A DNA stretch of 64,000 nt from DATBLE01 sp963837265. GTDB lineage: Bacteria > Actinomycetota > Thermoleophilia > Gaiellales > Gaiellaceae. The number at the start of each line of letters is the position of its first letter. Position 1 is the first letter of the stretch. This document shows, in pieces, positions 22,072 through 30,974 of this stretch. The position numbers were made by a program, and so were the translations under genes. The DNA lies in contig CAWIMQ010000002.1 of NCBI GenBank assembly GCA_963837265.1, positions 124,001 to 188,000 on the forward strand. Direction: 5' to 3'. Below the pieces are notes generated by a model. The model was not told the origin of the DNA. It did no database searches and was given only the letters and a program-made list of their open reading frames with translations.

Positions 22072-22212
22072 TTAGAACCTTGAGCACCGGGAGCCGGAGG
22101 TGCTTGCCGTGTCGCCGCCGCCGGGCGCGTGCGCGCGCGCCAGCGGATCGTCCTCCGCGACGCGCAGTCGCGCGGCGAGCTCGGCGTCGTGGACGTTCGG
22201 GATCTCGGCCAT
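22072..22212 (-). pseudogene. Possible truncated small ORF next to the fold-back repeat
   Basis: ATG at 22212 opens a 46-codon frame reading MAEIPNVHDAELAARLRVAE then DDPLARAHAPGGG, which looks like a real amphipathic N-terminus. From about codon 34 it runs into the direct-repeat sequence (22108-22089) and ends soon after. This suggests a gene interrupted by insertion of the repeat-bearing segment. A genuine short protein is the alternative. Confidence 0.35.
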
Positions 22213-22270
22213 CGTCAGGCGAAGCTACGACACGATCACCTTGATCGTCTCTGGCGCGGACGTCACGACA

Positions 22271-23998
22271 TCAGTGGAAGTTGAGGCGATGGCCGGTCTT
22301 CTGTAGACCGGGCTTGGTCAGATCGGCGTCGAAGAAGTTCCAGCCGATCTTCGAGACGAGGTTGAAGAGCGTCTCGGCGCCGAAGGAGGCGTTCCCGCCG
22401 CGCGCCTGGCAGTTCTTGCGCGCGATCCTGGCCTCAGCCGGGATCTGCATCACGCAGAGGCGGCGCAGGTCGGCGAGGAACTTCTTGTCGACCTGCTTTC
22501 GCGACCAGGTCCGGTAGTCGATCGGCTTGTTGCCGTTCAGCGTGTCGATCACGGCGTGACCGCCGTAGCCGGCGTCGTGCAGGTTGCAGGCGGCTGAGAA
22601 GTCGACGGTGTAGGACTTGGCCAGCGGGTTCGTGTTCGAGTCCGAGTAGGTGTGCTCGTTGCCGAAGTAGTGCTGGACGGCGACGAAGGCGTCCCAGCCC
22701 TCGCCGCCGCAGGTGTTCGAGACCCTGGCGACGGGGACGACGAGCGGAATCCAAGCGCAGCTCGAGCGGTACTGCTCGAACTCGTTGCCGCTGTTGTCGG
22801 TGACGCTGCGATTGCCGGCGCCGTCCGATGCCCAGACGCAGAAGTAGAGAGGGCCGACGAGGCTGGGGTCGACCGTCGCCGGCCAGGAGGCGCGCTTCCC
22901 GTTGGCGGCGATCAAAGGGGTCACCGCTTCGCCGAGGCGGCGGCCGCCCTGGTAGACGGTGTTGTGGATCTTGGCCTTGCCCGAGTCGTCCTTGACGCCG
23001 AACTGGAGGGCGACCTTCTCTCCCGGCGCGGCCCAGCCGTCGTACTCGAAGGCCCGGATCTCCGGCGGCGAGGTGTCCTGACGGCTGACGAGGGTCTCCT
23101 CGTTGTGGCCGCGCCTGATCGTCACCGTCTGGCACGGGGGCGTGACCCAGCCGGCCTTCGCGTCGACGCAGATGCGGATCCGCGAGCCGACCGGCCACTC
23201 GACGAGCTTGCCGTGGTTCTTGACGCGCAGCGAATCTCCCTTGCGGAACTTGAAGCAGAGAGTCGGGCCGCTGTCGCTCTTCTTCAGGCAGACGCGAAGG
23301 AGCGGACTCGGCGCGCTCGCCGGCTTGAGGGCGATCGAGAGCTCGAGCCAGCCCCTGGCCTCCGCGGGCTTCGGCGGCGGGGTCGGCTTTGGCTTCGGCT
23401 TCGGAGGGGGCGGAGTCGGCTTCGGTTCCGGCGGCGGAGAGCCGGAGAGGCGGTTCAAGACGTCGCAAGAGCGCCACCAGGTCGTCTCGCCGATCGTGTG
23501 TCCGGGAGTGATGCCGCAGACCTCGAGCGCGGTCTCACCGTTCAAGGTGATCAGGACCCAGGTTCCCTCGCGATGACGAGTGCCGGCGTTGCTGTTGTCC
23601 TTGCAGGCCCGGAACCAGTCGAGCGTCCCCGTGTAGAGCATGCTCACCATTTGGGCGAACGAGTAGTGCGCGGGGGGCTCGCGCTTGCCGGTGATCCGGT
23701 AGATCACGTCGCCGACGGCGTAGTCGCAATTACCGTTGACGGTCTTGTTGTAGGGCCCCTCGACGATCTTGCCGCTGAAGGACGAGCCCGAGCCCCTGAT
23801 CTGGACGACTCCGCCGCCGTAGAGCTCCCAGTTGCCGACGATCGGGCCGCTCGCCTGGTGGCTTGGCGAGGAGACGAGCGTCGGGCGGGACGCGGCGCCG
23901 GCGGCGAGCACGAGCGAGAAGGCGAGGGTGGTGAGCAGCGCCGACGACCCGCCGAAGCGGACGCGGGACGCCGAGCTCCTCTTTCGCATCATGCACAT
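22271..23998 (-). CDS. Secreted multidomain protein with phospholipase A2-like domain
   Basis: A 575-residue exported protein. Residues 1-38 are a signal peptide. An N-terminal domain (about 48-185) is followed by a Pro/Lys-rich linker (about 188-215) and beta-rich domains with paired Cys. The C-terminal region carries ACNLHDAGYGG (470-480), with the Cys, His474 and Asp475 pattern of the prokaryotic phospholipase A2 active site. It is followed by RKQVDKKFLADLRRLC, which corresponds to the second active-site helix (Asp504 or Asp510). It probably cleaves phospholipids outside the cell. ATG codons at 23998, 23992 and 23989 are alternatives. It begins 7 bp after pilC, so it belongs to the pilus operon. 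Confidence 0.75.
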   Translation of the reverse strand: MCMMRKRSSASRVRFGGSSALLTTLAFSLVLAAGAASRPTLVSSPSHQASGPIVGNWELYGGGVVQIRGSGSSFSGKIVEGPYNKTVNGNCDYAVGDVIYRITGKREPPAHYSFAQMVSMLYTGTLDWFRACKDNSNAGTRHREGTWVLITLNGETALEVCGITPGHTIGETTWWRSCDVLNRLSGSPPPEPKPTPPPPKPKPKPTPPPKPAEARGWLELSIALKPASAPSPLLRVCLKKSDSGPTLCFKFRKGDSLRVKNHGKLVEWPVGSRIRICVDAKAGWVTPPCQTVTIRRGHNEETLVSRQDTSPPEIRAFEYDGWAAPGEKVALQFGVKDDSGKAKIHNTVYQGGRRLGEAVTPLIAANGKRASWPATVDPSLVGPLYFCVWASDGAGNRSVTDNSGNEFEQYRSSCAWIPLVVPVARVSNTCGGEGWDAFVAVQHYFGNEHTYSDSNTNPLAKSYTVDFSAACNLHDAGYGGHAVIDTLNGNKPIDYRTWSRKQVDKKFLADLRRLCVMQIPAEARIARKNCQARGGNASFGAETLFNLVSKIGWNFFDADLTKPGLQKTGHRLNFH

Positions 23999-24005
23999 GC
24001 ATGCG

Positions 24006-25265
24006 CTACTTGATGAGCGTGAGCAGCTTGAACATCGGGAGGTACATCGACAGGATGATCGTCCCGACGATCAGGCCGACGAGGATGATCATGATCGGCT
24101 CCACGATCGACGTCAGCGACGCGATCGACGCGTCGACCTCCTCCTCGTAGAAGTCGGCGACCTTCCCCAGCATCGCGTCGAGCTCGCCCGTCTCCTCGCC
24201 CACCTTCACCATCTGGCCGACCATCGGCGGGAACACGGGATGCTCGATCAGCGGCTGCGCGATCGGCACGCCGGCGTGCACCTTCTCCCGCACGTCTCGC
24301 AGGGCCTCCTCGACCACCCAGTTGCCGGCGGTCGTCCCGGTGATCTCGAGCGACTTGATGATGTCGACGCCGGCGGCGACCAGCGTGGCGAGGGTCCGGG
24401 AGAAGCGCGCCATGGTCACCTTGAGGACGATGTCGCCGATCCGCATCGGGATGTGCAGCTTGAAGCGGTCCCAGGTCCTCCTGCCGGCGTCGGTGCGCTT
24501 CCAGCGGAAGAAGCTGAAGATCACGAGGGCGATCGCCGGGAAGATGACGTACCAGCGCGTCCGCATCGCGTCGGAGACCGACATGATCGCCTGCGTCAGC
24601 GTCGGCAGCTTGCCCCCGAGCTGGTCGTACAGGTGCCTGAAGATCGGGACGATGAAGAGCAGCATGATCGTCAGGACGAGAAAGGCGAACGTGACGACGA
24701 GCGACGGGTAGACCATCGCCCCCTTGACCCGCCGTTTGATGTTCGCCTCCTTCTCGAGCTGGACGGCGAGCCGGTCGAGCACGTCGTCGAGAATGCCGGC
24801 CGCCTCGCCGGCCTCGACCATCGAGACGTAGAGGCGCGAGAACACCGTCGGGTGACGAGCGAGAGCCTGGGAGAGGAGCGCGCCCCGCTCGACGTCGGCG
24901 CGCACCTCGGCGATCACCTCCCCGAGACGGTTGTCGTCCGTCTGGTCCTCGAGGATACGGAGCGAGGTGACGACGTTCAGGCCGGCGTCGATCATCGTCG
25001 CGAACTGCCGCGAGAAGACCTGCAGCGACTTGGGCTTCACGCCGTTGACGAACGCGAAGGGGCCGCTTCTCGTCTTCGACTCGGGCTGCGCGCCCCGCAG
25101 GGCGCGGGAGCGGCTCTCGCCGCCGGCCGGCATCTCCCGCAGCATCTCCGCCAGGAGGCCTCGAATCCGGAGCTGCTCCCGGGCCGCCTCCGCCGACGGC
25201 GCGCGTAGCTCGCCGGTCAGCTCGAGGCCCTCCGCGTTGATCGCGGTGTAGGCGAAGGCGGCCAC
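24006..25265 (-). CDS. pilC: Type IV pilus inner-membrane platform protein PilC
   Basis: A 419-residue T2SF/PilC protein that links the assembly ATPases to the growing pilus. It has two homologous cytoplasmic domains: VFSRQFATMIDAGLNVVTSLRILEDQT in the first and RFSRTLATLVAAGVDIIKSLEITGTTAGN in the second. Three hydrophobic segments follow the usual layout, ending EPIMIILVGLIVGTIILSMYLPMFKLL. The start is GTG at 25265. It is the last core pilus gene of the operon pilT-M-N-O-x-C, four bases after the preceding gene. Confidence 0.95.
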   Translation of the reverse strand: MAAFAYTAINAEGLELTGELRAPSAEAAREQLRIRGLLAEMLREMPAGGESRSRALRGAQPESKTRSGPFAFVNGVKPKSLQVFSRQFATMIDAGLNVVTSLRILEDQTDDNRLGEVIAEVRADVERGALLSQALARHPTVFSRLYVSMVEAGEAAGILDDVLDRLAVQLEKEANIKRRVKGAMVYPSLVVTFAFLVLTIMLLFIVPIFRHLYDQLGGKLPTLTQAIMSVSDAMRTRWYVIFPAIALVIFSFFRWKRTDAGRRTWDRFKLHIPMRIGDIVLKVTMARFSRTLATLVAAGVDIIKSLEITGTTAGNWVVEEALRDVREKVHAGVPIAQPLIEHPVFPPMVGQMVKVGEETGELDAMLGKVADFYEEEVDASIASLTSIVEPIMIILVGLIVGTIILSMYLPMFKLLTLIK

Positions 25266-25269
25266 GACG

Positions 25270-26160
25270 CTAGCCGGACGGGGCGGTCGAGGTGGTCGTG
25301 GTCGTGTCGAGCGAGTCCGGCACGATCGGTGTCGTCACCGTCGTCGTCGGCGGCGGAAGGGGCTCCGGCACGGTTGCCACGGGGTCTGTCGTCGCCGGGA
25401 CGGAGGCCGCGGGCTCCGTCGTCGCCGGCGCCGGAACGGTCGGGGCGTCGCACTTCGCCTTGAGCGCGATCACGTAGCGGGTCCCGTCGGCGGTGTTGAC
25501 GAGCGTGAGCGTGTCCCCCAGCTCGAGCGGCGCGCTGGCCTGGCCGCTGTCGTAGGAGCCGCCGACGACGGCGACCTCGACGGACTTGCCGTCCTTCGCG
25601 ATCGAGACGAGCCGGAAGATGTTCTCGCCGGACGGGAAGGTGCCGTTCACGGCAACCGTCTCGCAGACGCCGTTGGTCGCGATCGGGACGCTCGCCGGAA
25701 GGACCTCCGGACCCGGAACGACGGGTGCGGGAGTGGTGGTTCCCGGGACGGCCGGCGGGGCCGGAGCCGGGCGGGGGATCGTGGGCAGGACGGAAGGCGC
25801 CGGCTTCTTCTTCGCAGTCGTCCCCGTCGGGCCGGTCGCCGAGGAGGGAGGCGTCGAGCTGCTCGCCGACAGCTGTTGCACGAAGGGATCCTTGCTCTCG
25901 AACAGGCCGAACGAGATGAGCTGGTTGGAGTCGTGCCTGACCAGGATCCGGTCCGTGTCGTGAAGCTTCGCGACTCGAACCGGGAGCGACGAGCCCGTGA
26001 CCACCTGAGTCGCGGCCGTCACGGTGGGCTCCGTCTCCGAGCCGCCGCCGAGCAGCTTCGGCAGCTCGAACCCGAGGATCGCCAGGAGGCAGACAGTGCC
26101 GACGGCGATGAACTGCTTCTGGCGCCGAACCCTCCGCTCCGTATGGGTCTTCACCGTCAT
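25270..26160 (-). CDS. Membrane-anchored Pro/Thr-rich protein in the PilP position
   Basis: A 296-residue protein starting ATG 26160 (ATGA overlap with pilO). A short basic N-terminus precedes one membrane span (IAVGTVCLLAILGFELPKLL). Two Pro/Ala/Thr-rich linkers (about 95-145 and 240-296) flank a compact beta domain (about 150-235) with GVCETVAVNGTFPSGENIFRLVSIAKDGKSVEVAVVGGSY and a later Cys. PilP is the gene normally found after pilO, and this protein has a similar build, but I see no PilP sequence signature. It may replace PilP in a cell without an outer membrane. Confidence 0.8.
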   Translation of the reverse strand: MTVKTHTERRVRRQKQFIAVGTVCLLAILGFELPKLLGGGSETEPTVTAATQVVTGSSLPVRVAKLHDTDRILVRHDSNQLISFGLFESKDPFVQQLSASSSTPPSSATGPTGTTAKKKPAPSVLPTIPRPAPAPPAVPGTTTPAPVVPGPEVLPASVPIATNGVCETVAVNGTFPSGENIFRLVSIAKDGKSVEVAVVGGSYDSGQASAPLELGDTLTLVNTADGTRYVIALKAKCDAPTVPAPATTEPAASVPATTDPVATVPEPLPPPTTTVTTPIVPDSLDTTTTTSTAPSG

Positions 26161-26850
26161 GGCGTGTCTGCTCCCGCCGCGGTTGCTCCCGCCGGCACCG
26201 CAGGGATCGGCTGCGAGCCCTCGGACACAGGCGCGCTCGTGGGCGTTCCGGTCGCCGTCGCGGCGGGAACCGGAGCTGCGCTGCCGTCTCCGAAGATGTA
26301 CGTGGAGACCGTCAGCGTCGCCTTCACCTGCGGGAAGCTCAGAGCACCCTGATTGAAGGAGATCGAGTCGACCGAGAACAGCCGGCCGGTTGCGTTCAGC
26401 ACGCCCCCCGTGGACACCGACCAGGTTGCGGAGACGGTAGAGGAAGTCCGACAGGTCATAGAAGCGCCCCTCGAAGGCGAGGTCGATGGACAGCTGCTCG
26501 TACGGGCCGACCGCGACGGGGTCGTGCGGTGAGATGGACTCGAACGACACGGCGGTCTCCCCGGCGACGCGGCTCAGCTGCAGCAGCACCCCTGGCATGT
26601 CGGCCTGGTTCGGCATCGCTCGCGAGAGCCTGAAGAGATCGGCGACGCGGATCGCCGGGGCCGTGGCGGGTGGCCGGGACAGGCTGGTGTGCGCCTCGTC
26701 GATCTGCGCCTGGACATCCGCGATCTTCTGGTGCAACCTTGCCGCCTCGGATCGCTTGGGCGCGACGAGGGCGAACCAGCCGACCAGGAGCACGACGACG
26801 ACGGCCGCTGCAAGCAGGCCGAGCTTGGCCGAGGTCGGGAGCTTCGTCAT
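26157..26850 (-). pseudogene. pilO: Type IV pilus alignment protein PilO, apparent frameshift
   Basis: The first part reads MTKLPTSAKLGLLAAAVVVVLLVGWFALVAPKRSEAARLHQKI with a membrane span and coiled coil typical of PilO, then the ferredoxin-like domain up to FLYRLRNLVGVHGG. The reading then continues in another frame as VLNATGRLFSVDSISFNQGALSFPQVKATL to a Pro/Ala-rich end. Removing one base from the run of six C (26404-26409, plus strand) restores one frame of 231 codons. It overlaps pilN and the next gene by ATGA. PilO is required for pilus assembly in known systems, so a sequencing error is as likely as true loss. Confidence 0.85.
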
Positions 26851-27482
26851 CCTGTCTCCTGCCCCCGGACGCCCGCCTGGATCGAGAACGAGTAGACGGT
26901 CTGGCTGCCGATCAAGGACTTGGCGCTCTGGACGAGCTTTACATCCTGCAAGAGAGGAACGAGGGCCAGCCGTCCGAGCAGACGCGCCACCCCTTCCGGC
27001 GAGTACGCGTACCCCGTGAGGGTCAGCGGCCCGGTTACGGGCAGAGCCGGTGCCACGGTCGCCTGCGTGGCCGTCGTCGTGGTCGTCGTCGAGGGTGCGA
27101 CAACCGGTCGCGGAGGCGCCTGCGCGGTCAGCGAGCTCAACCAGATGTCGGCGGGAAGCACGGCCGAGACCTCGCTCAGGACGCGGTCCCACGCGATCCG
27201 ATTCTGCAGCGCCGCGCCGACCGCGCTGATCCGCTGGTCGAGCTGCACGGCGAGCCCGAGATTGACAGGCGGCGTCGCGTTCGGCGCCGGCAGCGCAGCC
27301 AGCTCGTCCTGGACCTGGCGCAGAGTGACCTTGTTGTCGCTCACGTTCGCGCTCGCGAGCAGGTAGCCGGCCGCGAGCGCCGAGCCGACGACGAAGGGCG
27401 CCACGAGCGCGAGCTGGCCGGCAACCGTCAGTCGCCTGCCGTCGTGCTTGGAGTCGCGCGGAAGGAGATTGACGGCGCGCAT
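26847..27482 (-). CDS. pilN: Type IV pilus alignment protein PilN
   Basis: A 211-residue protein with a conserved cytoplasmic tip, MRAVNLLPRDS, matching the NLLP motif by which PilN docks into PilM. One membrane span follows (about 22-46) and then a coiled coil and a small alpha/beta domain (RIAWDRVLSEVSAVLPADIWLSSLTAQ). A Thr-rich loop (STTTTTTATQ) is inserted at about 130. It overlaps pilO by four bases and pilM by one. It should form the PilM-PilN-PilO scaffold. Confidence 0.93.
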   Translation of the reverse strand: MRAVNLLPRDSKHDGRRLTVAGQLALVAPFVVGSALAAGYLLASANVSDNKVTLRQVQDELAALPAPNATPPVNLGLAVQLDQRISAVGAALQNRIAWDRVLSEVSAVLPADIWLSSLTAQAPPRPVVAPSTTTTTTATQATVAPALPVTGPLTLTGYAYSPEGVARLLGRLALVPLLQDVKLVQSAKSLIGSQTVYSFSIQAGVRGQETG

Positions 27483-29695
27483 CAGTCCTCGATCCCGAGG
27501 CCGACCGCGACGGCGAACGAGCCGGCCGAGCCGTTCCGGTTTCGGAGCTTGCGCGGGACGTTGACGCGCTCGAATGGATCTGCGACACGGACGGGCAGGC
27601 CGATCAGGCGCTCGAGCTCGGTGGCCAGGCCCCCGCAGGCCGACGCGCCGCCGGTGACCACGAGCTCGCCGATCCCCAGCGAGTTGGCTTGCTCCTGATA
27701 GAAGCGGAGGGAGGCCACGATCTCGCGGGCGAATGCCTGGAGCTCTGCAGCCATCGCCGCGCGAGCCTCACCTGCCCGGCGGGCATCGAGTCCGGCCGAC
27801 TCGCCCTGCTCGTCGAGGGAGAGCTCGCGCTTGATCGGCTCGGCCGTGAGCGGGGTCAGGTCGAGAACACGGGCGAGCGCGATGTCGAGCGCCGAGCCAC
27901 CCCAGGCAAGCACGCGCGTGAACTCGCAGACGCGTCCGTCGGAGACCGCGAGCGTCGACCGGTCGTGTCCGATCGAGATACAGACGACGGCTGCGTCCTC
28001 GGCAGGCGGGCCGGCAGGGTCCGCGAGCGCGCGCAGGAGCGCGAAGGCCTCGAGGTCGATGCCGATCAGCTTCAGTCCGGCCTTTCGGCAGGCAGCCACG
28101 TACCGCTCGACGAGCTCGCGGTGGGCGACGACGAGCAGCACCCGCCGTACCCGGACGCCCTGCTCGTCGGTCCGCTCATCGAGGATCCTGTGGTCGAGCA
28201 CCGCCTCGTCGAGCGGGATCGGCAACGCCTCCTGGGCGCGGAACCGGATCGCGTTCGCAAGCTGCTTCTCGTCGTCGATACCGGCGATCTCGAACGTGCG
28301 CACGCCGATCCTGTTGTTCGAGATCCCGAGGCGAACGCAGTTCCGTGGAAGCTTGTTCTTTCGGAAGAACGTCTTCAGCGCGGCGGACAGCTCCTCCGAC
28401 TCGCGCAGCTCCCCGCCGACGACGATCCCGCGCTCGAGCGGCATGCGGGCCATGCGGATGACACGCGGGCCGCCCCTGTTCACGACTTCGGCGGCGGCGA
28501 TCTGCGACGCGCCGATCTTCAGGCCGACGACGCGCTTGTACGCGCGGCGGTTCGGCTCGCCCCGGCCGGCCCGCTTGCCCCGCCGACGATCACTCGTCGC
28601 GTGATCCGCCGCCGGGGGCGGCTCGGCCGGCTCGCCGGGCAGAGGCGGGCTCTCCTCCGGCCCGACCGCCGAAGCCTGCTCGACCTCCGCCTCCCCAACC
28701 GGCGCGGCGTCGTCGGCCGGCGGCACCGGCTCGGGGTCCGGTACCGGAGCAAGAGGGCGAGGAGCCGCCGGGACAAGGAAGGGAGGGGGAACAGCGGAGG
28801 GAGTGAGCTCGTCGGCCACGGCGAGGGCCGCGGGGTCGTCTGGGGAATCTCCCGCGGAGTCGCCAAACGCGCGGTCCGGTGCGACCTGGTCTTCGGCCAC
28901 CGCTTCCGCCGGGTCGGAGTACTCGACGTTCTCGGCGTCAGCCTGAAATACGGACGGCTCGAGGGGCGTGGGTGTGACCGGCACGCCCAGCAGCGGGGTG
29001 AGAGAAACCTCCACGGGCCGCAGAACGACCGGATCGAGCATCTGCTGGGAGAGCGGCCGGGGCAGCCCTCCGACCAGGTCCGGCGCCGGTCGAGGCTCGG
29101 TGCCCGCCGGCGGGTCGGCCGCTGCTCCCTTCGGCTTCCGCCGGAAGCTGATCTCCTTCTTCCAGATCGACGTCTGCTCCGGCCCCGACGGCCCAGCCTC
29201 GCCCGCGACCGCCTCGGCCCCGTCCTCGACCGGCCCCGCATCCTCCACGACCCCGCCCGGCTTCCGCCGGAAACTGATCTCCTTCTTCCAGATCGACGTC
29301 TGCTCCGGCCCCGACGGCCCAGCCTCGCCCGCGACCGCCTCGGCCCCGTCCTCGACCGGCCCCGCATCCTCCACGACCCCGCCCGGCTTCCGCCGGAAAC
29401 TGATCTCCTTCTTCCAGATCGACGTCTGCTCCGGCCCCGACGGCCCAGCCTCGCCCGCGACCGCCTCGGCCCCGTCCTCGACCGGCCCCGCATCCTCCAC
29501 GACCCCGCCCGGCTTCCGCCGGAAACTGATCTCCTTCTTCCAGATCGACGTCTGCTCCGGCCCCGACGGCCCAGCCTCGCCCGCGACCGCCTCGGCCCCG
29601 TCCTCGACCGGCCCCGCATCCTCCACGACCCCGCCCGGCTTCCGCCGGAAACTGATCTCCTTCTTCCAGATCGACGTCTCGCCGGGCTTGCCCAC
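27482..29695 (-). CDS. pilM: Type IV pilus ATP-binding protein PilM with N-terminal tandem repeat domain
   Basis: The 737-residue protein is about twice the usual PilM length. The C-terminal 350 residues are a normal actin-like PilM: KRVVGLKIGASQIAAAEVVN, then RLGISNNRIGVRTFEIAGI, QEALPIPLDEAVLDHRI and GELVVTGGASACGGLATELERLIGLPV. The N-terminal part starts with five copies of the motif TSIWKKEISFRRKP. Four sit in 42-residue units (7-174) of identical sequence with acidic Gly/Ala/Pro linkers, and a fifth partial unit follows. Residues about 190-385 are a Pro/Glu/Ala-rich disordered linker. The start is GTG 29695, one base after the pilT stop. Confidence 0.93.
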   Translation of the reverse strand: MGKPGETSIWKKEISFRRKPGGVVEDAGPVEDGAEAVAGEAGPSGPEQTSIWKKEISFRRKPGGVVEDAGPVEDGAEAVAGEAGPSGPEQTSIWKKEISFRRKPGGVVEDAGPVEDGAEAVAGEAGPSGPEQTSIWKKEISFRRKPGGVVEDAGPVEDGAEAVAGEAGPSGPEQTSIWKKEISFRRKPKGAAADPPAGTEPRPAPDLVGGLPRPLSQQMLDPVVLRPVEVSLTPLLGVPVTPTPLEPSVFQADAENVEYSDPAEAVAEDQVAPDRAFGDSAGDSPDDPAALAVADELTPSAVPPPFLVPAAPRPLAPVPDPEPVPPADDAAPVGEAEVEQASAVGPEESPPLPGEPAEPPPAADHATSDRRRGKRAGRGEPNRRAYKRVVGLKIGASQIAAAEVVNRGGPRVIRMARMPLERGIVVGGELRESEELSAALKTFFRKNKLPRNCVRLGISNNRIGVRTFEIAGIDDEKQLANAIRFRAQEALPIPLDEAVLDHRILDERTDEQGVRVRRVLLVVAHRELVERYVAACRKAGLKLIGIDLEAFALLRALADPAGPPAEDAAVVCISIGHDRSTLAVSDGRVCEFTRVLAWGGSALDIALARVLDLTPLTAEPIKRELSLDEQGESAGLDARRAGEARAAMAAELQAFAREIVASLRFYQEQANSLGIGELVVTGGASACGGLATELERLIGLPVRVADPFERVNVPRKLRNRNGSAGSFAVAVGLGIED
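29138..29677 (-). repeat. 126-bp tandem repeat inside pilM
   Basis: Four 126-bp units (29677-29174) are identical to the base as far as I can see, followed by a partial fifth unit (about 36 bp) that has diverged. Each encodes the basic motif WKKEISFRRKP and an acidic 29-residue linker. Base-level identity means recent expansion or active homogenisation, so copy number probably varies among strains. Confidence 0.92.
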
Positions 29696-29696
29696 G

Positions 29697-30818
29697 TCAG
29701 CTCCCTGCCAGCCTGAGCCCGGAGACCGATGCCGCGCCCGTACCGAAGCCGGAGCGCTCGAGCAGGTCGGCCAGCTGATCGGGATAGCTCGAGGCCTCCA
29801 GCGCGACCTCTCTCGAGATCGTCCCGCGGACGGCGAGATCGCACAGCGACTGCTCCATCGTCTGCATCCCGCGCCCGGTGCTGGTCTGCATCACCGAGTA
29901 GATCTGCTCGAGCTTGCGCTGGCGGATCAGGTTGCGGACCGCGTAGTCGGGCAGCAGGATCTCGACCGCCGCCACGCGTCCCTGGCCGTCTGCCGTCGGC
30001 AGCAGCGTCTGGGTCATGACTCCCTCGAGGGAGGCGGCAAGCTGGGCCCGGACCTGAGCCTGCTGCTCGGCGGAGAACACGTCGATGATCCGGTCGATCG
30101 TGGCCGCCGCACCGCGGGTGTGCAGCGTGGCGAACACGAGGTGGCCTGTCTCGGCGGCGGTCAGGGCCGTGGCGATCGTCTCCAGGTCGCGCATCTCGCC
30201 GAGGAGGATCACGTCGGGGTCCTGGCGCAGGCCGGCGCGGAGCGCCTCGGCGAACCCGCGGGCGTCGCTGCCGATCTCGCGCTGATTGACGATGCAGCGG
30301 CGGTGCCGGTGGAGAAACTCGATCGGATCCTCGATCGTCAGGATGTGGCCCGCCCGATCGCGGTTGATCTCATCGATCAGCGAGGCGAGGGTGGTCGACT
30401 TGCCTGAGCCGGTCGGGCCCGTGACGAGGACGAGCCCGCGTGGGCGCTCGGCGAGGCCATGGAGGCCGGCCGGAAGCCCGAGCTCCTCGAGCGTGCGGAT
30501 CTTGTGCGGGATCAGCCGGAACGCGGCGCCGAGAGCGCTGCGCTGGAAGAAGACGTTGACGCGGAAGCGGGCGACACCGGGGATGGCATACGAGAGGTCG
30601 ATCTGGCGATCGACCTCGAGCCGCTTCTGCTGCTCGGTCGAGAGGATGTGGTACAGCAGCTGCTGGGTGTCCTTCGCGGTGAGCACGGGCAGCTCGTCGA
30701 TCGGAGCGACGGCGCCATGCACGCGCACGACCGGAGGCGACCCGGCAGTCAGGTGCAGGTCGGACGCGTCGAGGCCGTCCAGCCTGCCGAGCAGCTCGTC
30801 GATCGAGTAAGCGTCCAT
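29697..30818 (-). CDS. pilT: Type IV pilus retraction ATPase PilT
   Basis: A 373-residue hexameric ATPase that depolymerises pili. Motifs: GPTGSGKST (134-142), Asp box TIEDPIEF (161-168), Walker B DVILLGEMRD (202-211), His box HLVFATLHT (226-234) and the C-terminal ILLPDYAVRNLIRQRKLEQI, which takes the place of the AIRNLIRE motif of PilT. The start ATG at 30818 gives the family N-terminus MDAYSIDELLGRLDGLDASDLHL. It heads the pilTMNO-x-C operon. The 156-bp gap upstream, shared with the divergent pilin gene, shows no clear promoter. Confidence 0.95.
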   Translation of the reverse strand: MDAYSIDELLGRLDGLDASDLHLTAGSPPVVRVHGAVAPIDELPVLTAKDTQQLLYHILSTEQQKRLEVDRQIDLSYAIPGVARFRVNVFFQRSALGAAFRLIPHKIRTLEELGLPAGLHGLAERPRGLVLVTGPTGSGKSTTLASLIDEINRDRAGHILTIEDPIEFLHRHRRCIVNQREIGSDARGFAEALRAGLRQDPDVILLGEMRDLETIATALTAAETGHLVFATLHTRGAAATIDRIIDVFSAEQQAQVRAQLAASLEGVMTQTLLPTADGQGRVAAVEILLPDYAVRNLIRQRKLEQIYSVMQTSTGRGMQTMEQSLCDLAVRGTISREVALEASSYPDQLADLLERSGFGTGAASVSGLRLAGS

Positions 30819-30974
30819 TCCCTCGGACGGGCTATCGGCAGCGGGTGCTCGGACCTTAACGGCCGCTCGGATCATCTTCTGCCGCCCCGCGATCCCCCGT
30901 TCCAGGGCTCGCAACGCGGTCGAGATCCGCCGATACCTGCGCTGGCCACCGCTAACCGCGAAAGGAGCGGCTAC

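Noticed and set aside
21746..22087. Minus-strand 113-codon frame upstream of the LLM oxidoreductase
   Set aside because: It reads through the fold-back repeat; the Pro/Arg/Ser-rich product shows no family pattern and it lacks a ribosome binding site.
29138..29677. pilM repeat as a CRISPR or integron-like array
   Set aside because: The repeat is in frame, encodes a regular protein unit and has no spacers.
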